Below, piece by piece: positions 10,004 through 19,670 of a DNA stretch of 64,000 nt (the stretch's first letter is position 1; each line of letters starts with the position of its first letter). The notes beneath the pieces were generated by a model. The model saw only the letters and a list, made by a program, of their open reading frames with translations. It did no database searches and was not told where the DNA came from. Source of the DNA: Lunularia cruciata (taxonomy: Eukaryota; Streptophyta; Marchantiopsida; Lunulariales; Lunulariaceae). The DNA lies in the NCBI GenBank assembly GCA_948567375.1, contig OX419756.1, positions 47,222,552 through 47,286,551 on the forward strand. Reading direction: 5' to 3'. The translations under genes and the position numbers were made by a program.

Positions 10004-10145
10004 GGTAGCATACAAGGCCCTTGAGAAGCTTCTCAAGAAGCTTACTCAAGCCATTTTCTTAGAGTGCAAGCCAAGTTAACTAGGAAGCTTCTCAAGAAAC
10101 TTCCTTCTAGAAGCCGCCTACTTGGCGTGCAAGCTAAGCTAGTTG

Positions 10146-10163
10146 GAAGCTTCAAGAAGCTTC
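10146..10163. promoter_or_regulatory. Perfect four-module heat-shock element in B1 5' LTR
   Basis: GAAGCTTCAAGAAGCTTC: four phased GAA/TTC modules. Further gapped modules lie at 10023-10043 and 10084-10115. All lie upstream of the TATA box on the element strand. Heat response is inferred, not shown. Confidence 0.65.
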
Positions 10164-10317
10164 CTTCTAGAAGCTACTTACTTAAGATGCAAGCTAAGCT
10201 AACCGGGAAGCTTCCCAAGAAGCTTCCTAGATACTTCCGGAATATTCTAGGCTAATTTGTCTTATGTGTTACTTCATGAGCCCAATTGACTTTGTTGCTA
10301 AACTCCATATTGTTACA

Positions 10318-10322
10318 TAGTT
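10318..10322. repeat. Target-site duplication TAGTT, right of B1
   Basis: Matches 4660-4664 exactly. Confidence 0.9.
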
Positions 10323-11170
10323 AGTTTGTCTTCCACTCTTGAGACAATTACGGAGGATCCAAGATCTTGGACCCAAGCTTACAAGAGAGGAAAGACGGAG
10401 AGTTTGGAGGTTCTTGAGGAGCTACACTAGTTGTTTTGCCTTCAGTATGAAGGATTTAGGTGCTCTGAAGGGACCTAGTATACAGATTGAGTTGACTAGC
10501 GATACACTAGTTTTTTGACGTCCTTATCACTATAGTGACATGGAGAGGACATTGATTTAGAGCCGGAGTAGAGACCTTTTTGAGGCTAGTTTGGTGGAGA
10601 TCTCACATGGAGAGTATGCATCAGCTAAAGTGATACCTGCCAAGAAGGATATGCATGGCAACTACACACATAGGCAGATGTGTGGAGATTACCGTCCTAT
10701 CAACTGACAAACTAGGGTTGATCGGTATGCCATGCCTACACTGGAGGAGATTTTTGATGCGATTGGGCATGCAAAGGTCTTCAGTACTTTGGATCTTTGA
10801 GCGGGATATCATCAATTGCCAATCAAGGAGAAGGATAAGTCCAAGATAGCATTTTGGGCTATTGATCCTCATGGTAAGGATGTGTTATATCAATGGAGGT
10901 TCTTACTTCTTGGGTTAAAGAATGCTCTTGCTAAGTTCTAGAGGGTCATGGATAGGATCCTGGCAGGATTGGATTTTGCTCAGTGTTGTATTGATAACAT
11001 TTTAGTCTATAGCACTATTATGTAGGAGCATGAGAGACAGTTGTTGAAGGTGTTTTAGAGGTTGAGATCTCATGGATTCAAATTACATCTTGGGAAGTGT
11101 AGGTTCTTCCATGAGTAGGTTGAGTATTTGGGTCACACTATCTACCTTGGAAGACTTGGTGTTTAGTAGA
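10323..11170 (+). pseudogene. A1 reverse transcriptase, decayed
   Basis: Begins with YTSCFAFSMKDLGALKGPSI, then MCGDYRPIN, HAKVFSTLDL, AGYHQLPIKEKDK, QWRFLLLGLKNALAKF and CCIDNILVYS. The catalytic box expected as YIDD reads CIDN, and A2 reads CVDN, so the same damage is in both copies. In-frame TAG/TGA codons occur where CAG, CGA or CGG would be expected (for example after MCGDYRPIN and STLDL). Confidence 0.88.
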
Positions 11171-11175
11171 CCAAA

Positions 11176-11780
11176 TTGGAGGCTATTGCATATATTCCTT
11201 GGCCTACAGATGTGAGCAGAGTGCGAGCATTCCTTGGGTTGGTGAACTTCTATTGCCACTATGTTAGAGAATTTAGTGCCATTGCCAAGGCCTTGATGAA
11301 GTTGACCAAGCTTACACAAGAGTGGTGTTGGGGAGATGAGCAGGAGAGAGCTTTTGTAGAGCTCAAGGAGAGGTTGACATTTGCTCCTATTCTGAGGAGA
11401 CTGATCAGAAGACAATTATTTCAGGTTCATACTGATTGGAGTATGTTGGGGCTTGGAGCAATGCTCACCCAACATGATGATGAGGGGAAGGAGTTTGTGG
11501 TGGCCTATGCTAGTCGCTTCAACAATTCAGCGGAGGTGAAGTATAGTTCATATGAGGGAGAGTGCATGGCATTAGCACATTTTCAATGTTCCCTATTTGG
11601 CTACCTCTTCACTCTCATCACTAATCATCAGCCGCTGAAGTGGTTGATGGAGTCCAACAAGCTTTCAAGAAAGCTTGTACAATGGGCTCTGATTTTATAG
11701 GAGTATGATTTCACAATTGTTCACAAACCTGGAGTAGTGAACTGTGATGCAGATAAGTCGAGTAGAAACCCATATCCCAA
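11176..11780 (+). pseudogene. A1 RT connection and RNase H, decayed
   Basis: A 174-residue open stretch: FLGLVNFYCHYVREFSAIAK, then RNase H with VHTDWSMLGLGAMLTQ, ASRFNNSAEVKYSSYEGECMAL and ITNHQPLKWLMES. The third acidic position reads N (ITNHQP) where TDHQP is usual. It is followed by a TAG and then DFTIVHKPGVVNCDAD, the end of the domain. Confidence 0.88.
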
Positions 11781-12159
11781 CTAGCAAGATCAGACCGGAG
11801 CACATTGGCATGGTGAGACAGATGAGGAGATGGTGCCAAGTTGGCATGCATCAGCCTTTCTTTGCATATTTTTTAAAGCTTTTGTGGTATCTCTCTCAAC
11901 ACATACAGGAGGAATTATTGAGGTCACAAATCCAGAGAGTGAAGATATTGGTACAATTCATTGAGACATTCATGATGATGTCTTAGTGATGGACTATCTT
12001 TGCATTGGTGTTGTGGATGGCATAATGGAGCCAAGGAGAGAGACCGTGTCCTTCAATGAGCCAAGCAATTCAGATTGGAGGGTAGACACCTTCTTTGGGT
12101 ATGGAAGGATGGTAGAGTATGAGTAGTACCACTTCCATCTCACTTCCATCTCAGAGACC

Positions 12160-12890
12160 ACAATTGGTCCATCATGCTCATGAGGAGCTAGGACATTTTG
12201 GAGTAAAGTGTACATATAGCTTACTCTAGAGTCATTATTGGTGGCGTGGTATGCAGACCAAGGTATAGTAGTTTGTTGCTAGATGTGTGGTTTGTTGCCA
12301 GATGTGTGGTTTGTGACCAAGTTAGAGCATCATTCAATGCTCATACACCATAGTTACACTCATTACCTATTGTGGGATTAGGTTACCATTGGAGTTTGGA
12401 CTTTGCTGGACCTTTACCGCTAACTGTGAGACATCATTGGTATGTTTTGGTGATGGTGGAGCACTTCTCCAAGTGGATTGAGTTGGTGGCACTTCTTGAC
12501 AAGTCTAGTGAAGGGACAACTTACTTGTTCTTGGATCGAGTTCTTAGTCATTTTGGTGCACAAACTGAGGTTTTGACTGATCAGGGTACAGAGTTCTTGG
12601 AGGAGTTTCAGGTCTTGTGTGACAAGGCTTTGATTGATCATTGTACTACATCCCGAGATCATCCTAAGGTAGATGGCTTAGCAAAGAGAGTGCTTCAGAT
12701 GGTGAAGAGAGGATTGCGGAAGTATGGTTTGCAGAGAGGCCACTTGGGAAATTGGGATCTCCAATTACCTTGGGTGGCCATGGGCTATTGGTTCAGCCGG
12801 CAAGCCTCCTTAGCATCCTTCTCTCTTTACTTTCTACTCTATGGACGAGATCCAGATTACTTGCAGCCATTTGTCAAGATGCTACTATAG
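12160..12890 (+). pseudogene. A1 integrase, catalytic Glu lost
   Basis: A decayed zinc-finger region near 12170-12330 leads to an open 172-residue segment from 12372. The core keeps Asp in SLDFAGPLP and LTDQGTEFLEEF, but the DGLAERV-type motif reads DGLAKRVLQMVK, a Glu-to-Lys change at the third catalytic position. The end, SLYFLLYGRDPDYLQPF, is typical of the core domain's end. No chromodomain was seen after it. Confidence 0.85.
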
Positions 12891-12940
12891 TTTTGGACTT
12901 GGATGATCCAATTTATAGAGTGACAAATCAAGTACTGATC

Positions 12941-12970
12941 TGAGTTGAGTTGAGTTGAGTTGAGTTGAGT
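12941..12970. repeat. (TGAGT)6 microsatellite at A1 3' end
   Basis: Six tandem TGAGT units; the matching A-family site at about 57642-57656 has about three. The sequence after it (GTTGTAAACAATCTGATTA) is shared with 57662-57680 and the two copies then diverge. Confidence 0.9.
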
Positions 12971-13002
12971 CCAGTCAAGAGTTGTAAACAATCTGATTAT
13001 TG

Positions 13003-13720
13003 TGGCACTTTAGAGCTTATGTATAACTTATGTGTGAGTTGAGCTTCTACCGTGTATGATGTCGACAGCGATATATATACTCACAACATAATAAAGATCT
13101 GAATATTAGATTTCAAAAATCTATAATTTGAATAGAAAGTATTAATATTTCCAGAGGGGTTGTTTTAATAACTCCACAAGCTTCATGATACACACTAGCC
13201 AATGCATTTGCATGGAACCCAACTTGTTACATTTGGAATGGCAAATAATTAAAAGAACACTTCTATAGACAATATCCAAGATTTTGTAACCATTTTTCTA
13301 ATTTTAGAATAGTTTAAACAAGTAAATATTAAAATGTAATAAACAGCTAGATACACAGCTCCAAGTCTTTATGTGATTTTCTTATTAGCTCTTTAGACCT
13401 ACTTTGGAGGGATATTTGGTTGAAAATTGTAGTTCTTACAATATAATATAGTGAAATTAATTTGAAAATTTATCCATATACAAGTAATACAATACCTATA
13501 TTTACACCTATAATTTTTGTCTCTAAAGCTTTAAATCGAAGATATTCAATCAAATTTAAGTTGGAACGGGTCTTCTTTCTAGAAGCCGTGAAATGTACAA
13601 TTGAGAAATGTAATGAAGGATCTCATGCACCTGTTGCTTTTATATTTATTTTTGAAATTTTCATAAGGTCAACCCATCTGGATTTTCAGAAAGAATGGGA
13701 AAGATAACTTGGGCAGAGTA
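13003..13720. other. AT-rich intergenic stretch
   Basis: No ORF of interest and no recognised repeat apart from possible A LTR sequence near its left end. I could not define an A LTR here. Confidence 0.5.
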
Positions 13721-13723
13721 AAC

Positions 13724-13729
13724 TTTATT
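13724..13729 (-). terminator. Possible poly(A) signal of the proline-rich gene
   Basis: AATAAA on the minus strand, about 455 bp downstream of the stop of the 14187-14699 ORF, a plausible 3' UTR length. The motif is common by chance in AT-rich DNA. Confidence 0.3.
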
Positions 13730-14186
13730 TCAAAGTTGAAAGACATCACATAAGCGGAATTCCACGCTTCCTAGTGACAGACCCGAAGCGGCTCTCGGTA
13801 CATCGAGGAGCATTCAGGCGGCACCCGTTTGAGCAAACTTATTTCAAAGAGTAGTTCCGCATGGGACCTAAGATCCCAGGATGGTACGAGCAGCTTTCTG
13901 CAGCTATTTATCTTGGCTCATCCTGGAGTAGGAATTCATAGAAAGGCGTATCAGCAGACAGACCCAAGCTCTTGTAAACTTGACAGCAGTCAAACACGAG
14001 AGCGAGGAAGCTCTTGTAAGAAAGTCAACCAATATGCGGAGGTGTTGACCAGTAAGGCGTCCGCATCAGGCTATCTCCAAATATGAGACGGCTGATGATC
14101 ATCTCCGATCCCCGACTAGGAGCGCTGCAAAATTGTCAGCAGTCTTTGAAGTCTCTGCTTGACAAGCCAATATATGTTACGGATGA

Positions 14187-14699
14187 TCATCCCCCCTGAG
14201 GACTGGGAGCTGTGGCAGACTGATCAGGAGTAGGGGCTTGAGTTTGTGAACCAGGAGGAGGGGACTCTGTAGTGGTGGGAGCTTCAGTTTGTGAAGGAGG
14301 AGGAGAAGCCGTAGTAGTGGTGTCAGGAGGAGGAGCTTCAGTTTGGGAAGGAAGAGGAGAAGCCGTAGTTTTGGGAGGAGGAGACGAGGAGGAAGGCGGG
14401 GGTGGACTGCGAAGCCAAAAGATATGAGGTTTGGGCAGTGTGATATTAGGTAGATGGAAAGTTGGTAATGAGGAATGAGGTTTGGAGCTGGAAGATGGGG
14501 GAGGGGCAGAGAGAGGCGGACTCGATGGAAGAAAGCTGGGGAGGAAGTGCAAAAAACTGAACGTGTGCTGGGGTGGTAGTGGTGCTAATGGGGTATCCGC
14601 GGTGAGCATGCGGGATGCCATTGCCGTGGGCAATAGCGTTCCTCCGATGCTCACACAACATACCAGGACGATGTACAAGCCAGTATTCGACTGATTCAT
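14187..14699 (-). CDS. Putative secreted proline-rich protein
   Basis: 171 residues from the Met of MNQSNTGLYIVLVCCVSIGG; a further upstream in-frame Met exists at 14756 (189 residues). I chose the inner Met because it places a hydrophobic signal-peptide-like segment (GLYIVLVCCVSIGGTLL) at the N-terminus. The rest is rich in P, S and T: APLPPQHTF, SSPPLSAPPPSSSS, then near-repeats SPLPSQTEAPPPDTTTTAS and SPPPSQTEAPTTTESPPPG. Such sequences are typical of cell-wall hydroxyproline-rich or arabinogalactan-type proteins. It shows no retroelement match in the window and is more GC-rich than its surroundings. It could be a chance low-complexity ORF. Confidence 0.45.
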   Translation of the reverse strand: MNQSNTGLYIVLVCCVSIGGTLLPTAMASRMLTADTPLAPLPPQHTFSFLHFLPSFLPSSPPLSAPPPSSSSKPHSSLPTFHLPNITLPKPHIFWLRSPPPPSSSSPPPKTTASPLPSQTEAPPPDTTTTASPPPSQTEAPTTTESPPPGSQTQAPTPDQSATAPSPQGG

Positions 14700-14759
14700 C
14701 TTCCCCAAGTTGGCAATACTCCCGATTTCTCCAAGTCCTGCGTTTACAATCTTCACTCA

Positions 14760-17254
14760 AAGTATGAGAAGAGGATACTGGTTGCTAACTGTGACCATGC
14801 AGTATATGTACTTTCGAAGCAGCACTACCATTCTGTTGAAAGTGAGCGTGCATGTGAGACTTTGCATGATTTGTTAAAAAAGAATGATATCTATGATCGC
14901 TGGACTCAGAGACAGGAATGTGCGTCTCATCTACCGCACATATCTGAAAACTAGAAAATCAGTAATCTTATCCCCTCGGACCCTTCTTACGATTCGCTCA
15001 GTTCTTACCAAACTCTACAGCTCAAGTCACCTTGTCAAAACTGTACTTACTTCACCATACATAGGGATTTCTGATTCTGCTAAATTAGAATAATAAAAGC
15101 AAGGACATCTTTCTCTAACACATTAATCTCATCTATTTGTTCCTCCTTTTGATAATAATTCTGTATGAGTAAATACAACGTTCATCATTAACTGTACATA
15201 AGATTAAATATAACCCCACGATTCAATGAGTCATAAAGTATGTATCGTGAACTTTAATAGAGATTTGAATAATATAAAAAATCTATTAGAAAGAAAAATA
15301 AAAATATTTCAAACAACTATAAATATAACCCCCAGATTCATACTAGACGTACCAGGCAAAACCGTATTAGGGTAATGGGAGTTGAGTAGAGTTGAAATAA
15401 GCACAATTATTACACCTAAATAAATCAAACTAAGGACAAGGAAAAGAGCCATAAGAATAGACTACCAAGTCTATTCTTATATGAGCCTTATTATTTGCAT
15501 TGCAAAGATAATTCATTTCAATAATCATAGAATAAAAAAGAGGAAAACCCATGAAAGATCAATGGTCGCTAGAACTATTCCATTGTGAGTAGTATGCTAC
15601 ATTTAATAATTAATTGAGTATTTAATTTCCCAAATTGTATTGGGATATCTAAGTGAACAAAAGTACAAAAAAACCATACACTTTAATCTATTTAATCACC
15701 AAAAATGGACTTTCTCACCCTGAATTAGACATCTGAAATGTTTATTTTCAACTTAACCATTTATTTCAACTAAGTCAACTGTTCACTTCTAAAACTCAAA
15801 TATGTCAAATATTTATTTTAAAAAAATCAAATATTTAATTCTAAAACTCCTTTTCTAGCAAGTCAAATTTCAGTTCCGTATACTTAAAGTTCCATTTCCA
15901 TCGTATCAAGTGTAGTATATAATTACATAATAGGTTGGTTAGGTTGTAATAAGTTATCATCTATCTTAAATAAATAAATGTTACTATGTAACTATAACAT
16001 ATAATACTTATTATAGACGATAGAAGACATAATGAAAATAATTATATTATTTCTGTATTTATAAAGGTATTTAACTGAAATATTGTTTCACTAATTGAAT
16101 TAAAATTTTTATCAACTCACATTTATATTTTTGAGCATTCAAGAACAAGACTTATTATAAAATAAAGTGATTGAAGGAGAAAATTTACTTAAAAATAGAG
16201 GGATGTTAGACTATTTTAAATATTTAATTTAAAACCCAAGTGAGCAAAAGAGTTTTTGTTTGGATAGTTCTACACCCGACTAAAAATGTGGGTTGGTATT
16301 TGCTTAAATCAATAAAATGGCATTGTATTTAGCAAGTAGTGCGTTCAATCATGAGCACAGAAATTCATTACTCATTCATTTCTTTTATTTTCTTTGGAAA
16401 GCTCAAGGTATTAAAAGAAACGACTCTTGCTATACATTGTGGAACAATTTACGTGGCAAAGTATATTAGATTTTGGGGATGATAACTTCATTCTTCTGTA
16501 TTTAAAATAATTATCTTCAGGTAAATTCAAACCATCTAATTTCGCGGATCATGAGAGATAAATTACCAATTCTCATCATAATCAAGCGTTGAAATTTTCT
16601 CTAAAGTATTTACACCTAAGTGGATATTTACTACTAAAAAGAGAATACTGAATGTAAGCATCAACATTTTAGATGCTTCAAGATGAACCAGTCTCTCCGC
16701 CTCACACAAACGAGTGCACAACGAGATATTTTGGAGAGAGATCAAGATAATTATGAGTCAGTCTCATGAATGATGGTGACCTCTCTTCCTTTTGTCATCT
16801 ATATAATTTTAGTTTGTTGCACAACTAGAAAATTACATAATCTTTGATTGAAAAACACGCTATCTTTAAAGGTGAGCGTGACAAGGCTCTCAATTTGTGA
16901 AAAGCACAAAAGATCAATGAATCCTTAGGCGACCTAACAAGCTCACTTATATCACATGTTCATGCATCAGGAGTCATTTAACGGGAATCAATACGCTAGT
17001 TGAACATGCACACTTCCTGAGTCTGTTTGCATTTGGTGCCCCTTAGTATCTTCACGACTAGAAGTCCAGTACGGTGATGATGGATAGGCTGACCAGTAGC
17101 TGAAGTTGTTGCGCCTCGTCTGATATAGCATGCACCCACTGAAGCCTATTTAACAGGCCATTCCATCTCCCTACATCTTCCTATTGTGGTTTCTTCAGAG
17201 GCTCACCTGGCGGTGCTCGGGTTTGAATGTGAAGATCAATATTGTTGGGAAGCT
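14760..17254. other. AT-rich intergenic region
   Basis: No transposon protein, RNA gene or long ORF recognised. One short signal-peptide-like ORF (16563-16667, minus) is listed separately. Confidence 0.5.
16563..16667 (-). other. Short signal-peptide-like ORF, possible first exon
   Basis: From the Met of MLMLTFSILFLVVNIHLGV the reading looks like a signal peptide followed by NTLEKISTLDYDENW and a stop. A GT splice-donor-like GGTAATT overlaps the end and a TATA-like sequence lies about 130 bp upstream on the minus strand. No downstream exon was recognised. It could be chance. Confidence 0.2.
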
Positions 17255-18455
17255 TGAAAAGATACATTTGATCATATAATTTGAAAATTTTCATTATGTA
17301 ATCATTTAAAGTGAGTACAAGAAATATCGCAATCAATAATAAGAATTTCGTTGATATGAGAAAAATGTTAATAAACTCATTAACTAGCAATAATTTAGGT
17401 AGTACATTGAATCTTTTACTTAGTCAACAATTTTTTTAACAGTTTTTTTTATATTAGCATCATTTATTTCCATTTATTTGTAAGAGATGCGGAAGTGTAG
17501 ATTGGATTGTTATTTTTGATTAGCAAAATTAGTAGACTTATCTTTCTCGTTCTCTATGTTTTCGTTCTCTCATCCTTTTAGAGGAAAAGAGGCCTAAGAC
17601 GGAAGGTAAGACTTGGGTAAGACGGAAGGAAGGACTACTAGAAATCTATCAGGATTAGCATATTGAGTTGTGAGTTGCGGTGAAGGAAGAGCATGTAGCC
17701 ATATTTGGATATCAGCATAATAGCATATGATGGCAAAAGATGTGTACCATCTCATCCGAATTTCCAACCTTACAAGTGCTGAGCGAACCTAGAGTGTTAT
17801 GTTACAAAGATATAACGCTCATGCACAAAATCCTACAGTTTGCTTGTCTTCTTGTTCTACTTCTCTTATCTTTTCGTATTCATAATGTGATTTCCAATCT
17901 CTCTCTTTATACTTCTTGGATCTTTGCTATCATTGTTCATCCAAGTAGAGCAATACTACTAAAGTAGGAGTCTCTTTAGCTTTAATTTAGATAGAAATTG
18001 CTTAATAAACAACTAATAATTTAGGTACTTAGCAAAATCTTTCACTTTTTCAACAATTTTGTTGACAACTTAATTAATATTAATATTATTTACTACTATA
18101 TTATTCACCCCATTTCTAGTAAGTATTTTAGTGAGAGATTGCATCATAGAAAAGGAACTAGCCGCATGATAAAATGAAAGACTCAATTGCTTTCTTAGGA
18201 AAACAAGAAAGATGGGATAATCTTACCAATCTATACAAGGATAAGACAAAAGAGGTAAAATTAGGTTAGGCCATAACAATATTGGTGTGAGAAATCTGCC
18301 CTATTGAACCTAAGATATCTGAGCTATGTAAGTCATATGGTCTACAAACTACAAGAACATTGGAGAAGCATTACCTAGAATTACCTTGAAGAAGCATTGC
18401 TCTACTATAGATTGCACCACCAATACTCTTTGTAGAGCAATGGACACACAACCAA
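17255..18455 (+). repeat. Repeat E1, diverged copy of the inverted-repeat arm
   Basis: Matches 26757-28890 of E2 in the same orientation (from GATCATATAATTTG to CACCA.AATACTCTTT), but lacks the roughly 980 bp present in E2 at 27172-28149. Clearly more diverged from E2 than E3 is. Non-coding apart from a short ORF. Confidence 0.8.
17740..17967 (+). other. Short hydrophobic ORF in E1
   Basis: 75 residues with MHKILQFACLLVLLLLSFR, a signal-peptide-like segment, then IHNVISNLSLYTSWIF. The same frame without indels is open in E2 (28229-28423) and E3 (59898-60092, minus). No family recognised. It may only reflect shared descent of the repeat. Confidence 0.25.
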
Positions 18456-18615
18456 TCCAGCCAGAGGAACTTTCTCCCTTCCACCTGCACTCATTGTCAC
18501 TACCTGATTTATCAGCATTCAATCTGTCCTCTCCTCTGCAGTTTAGTTTCCAGAATTTCCTTTCTTTGTGTCACCTCCTTCCTTGCACAATTTTGGGAGG
18601 TCTTACTCTCCCTAG

Positions 18616-18638
18616 GGGCATCTCCACCGCAACACAAT
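18616..18638 (+). repeat. Harbinger left terminal inverted repeat
   Basis: Pairs with 23550-23572; about 15 of 20 positions match, including GCATCTCC and CAACA. Coordinates approximate. Confidence 0.6.
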
Positions 18639-18989
18639 AGAAATACAAAAAAAACACTAGTTTATCCTTTTTTGCCATTTTTCTCCAAAATATTTCTCCA
18701 CCACAACATGGTTAATGGTTTATAGTTTATTGGGGTCACAATTTTTATTTATTTTCCTGATAAATTTGGGAAATATACCAAGAAGATATCAAACATTGTA
18801 AAACCTCAATGCTACATTTAGCTATCAGATTTTGGCACAATTTCTACATTGTTGAAGCACTGCTTGGGTTTGCATAACTTTGATGAATTCATTGTTATTT
18901 GCAATTCTTCAAGTTAACATCAAAGAAAGGAGTTGAAATCATTGGCACTAAATCTATTGGCCAAGGAAGTCAATAAGGTGTTGCTGTTG

Positions 18990-19670
18990 TATCCACCCCA
19001 GTCATTCCATCCAAGACAAAAAGCTCATGTATCTTGTGGAGTAATTTTGATGGCGATGAACATGTTCAAGTTGCTCAAAGTTGGTTCCATGTCTCCCAAG
19101 ATCCTGAAGTTGGCATTGGTCAAAAAGTCATACATATGCCTTCTAGAGTTCAATTTCCTCTCATTTCAACCAAGCATATGCTAAGCTATCAAAATTAAGA
19201 CCATTTCATTCATTGGAGTCAAAATGGGCAATTTTTCAAAAAGTGGTTTCCAAATTTGCAGGTTGTCTTAGTACCATGTGGGACTTAATGAGAGTGGCTC
19301 TTCCAAGGATGAATCATTGGAGAAAGCATTGGCTCTTTACAAATCAACTATTGGGAGTCCTTTTATCATTTGCTCCCAAGTGTACTTTAGGATGTAACAC
19401 AATGTTAGGAGTAGTCCTTTTAGGATGCAACACAATCTTAACCAAGTTCCAAGAAAAGGCGCCCATCAAGCAATGATCAATTTGGTCCAAATAATTCCAA
19501 CAATGAGGTAGCTTTGGATGATGACCAAGACAATCTGGCTGGCCAAGATCAACGGCCAAAGGGTTGCAAAGCTGCCAAGCTACAAAGAAAGAGCAAGCCC
19601 AAAGGGCCAAATCTAACCAGATATGTGCCAAAGCCTCTCAATCTCTTGTCAAAGAAATGGTAAAAAAAAA
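18990..19670 (+). pseudogene. Harbinger ORF1 (Myb/trihelix-like accessory protein), decayed
   Basis: The ORF1 product is the DNA-binding partner that, in this superfamily, is needed with the transposase. Visible: NFDGDEHVQVAQSWFHVSQDP followed by EVGIGQK (about 19041-19125), the plant ORF1 signature, then DDDQDNLAGQDQRPKGCKAAK near 19515-19580, matching the RPxGxKAAK block of the NAM-associated C-terminal region. Frameshifts and stops separate the blocks. Confidence 0.65.

Larger units (their letters stand above)
4665..10317 (-). mobile_element. Complete Ty3/gypsy chromovirus B1 nested in A1
   Basis: Two 426-bp LTRs, a 5-bp TAGTT duplication, a tRNA-iMet-type primer site and internal order (minus strand) gag, protease, RT, RNase H, integrase, chromodomain. 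By eye the LTRs differ at roughly 5 percent of positions, so the insertion is old but younger than A1. The coding region needs only a few corrections (stops near 6724, 7335-7345, 8295 and some frameshifts), so it is the best preserved B copy in the window. Confidence 0.95.
9892..10317 (-). repeat. B1 5' LTR (promoter LTR)
   Basis: 426 bp, TG...CA ends on both strands. As the 5' LTR of a minus-strand element it carries the promoter: a heat-shock-element cluster (about 10023-10175), then TATAAATA at 9996-10003, then the presumed transcript start near 9965-9975. Confidence 0.95.
1..13002 (+). mobile_element. Ty3/gypsy retrotransposon A1 encoding a DNA methyltransferase, split by B1
   Basis: Decayed Ty3/gypsy element in two blocks (1-4659 and 10323-13002) separated by the B1 insertion. 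Domain order on the plus strand is leader, gag with two zinc knuckles and an RGG stretch, protease, cytosine-5 methyltransferase, reverse transcriptase, RNase H, integrase. A2 at 42728-47030 is a second copy that lacks B at the equivalent site, which fixes the empty-site sequence. Many in-frame TAG and TGA codons and several frameshifts make it non-coding today. The left end lies outside the window and I could not define an LTR at the right end. Confidence 0.9.

Noticed and set aside
12941-12970. Telomere-like repeat
   Set aside because: Unit is TGAGT, not TTTAGGG, and only six copies.
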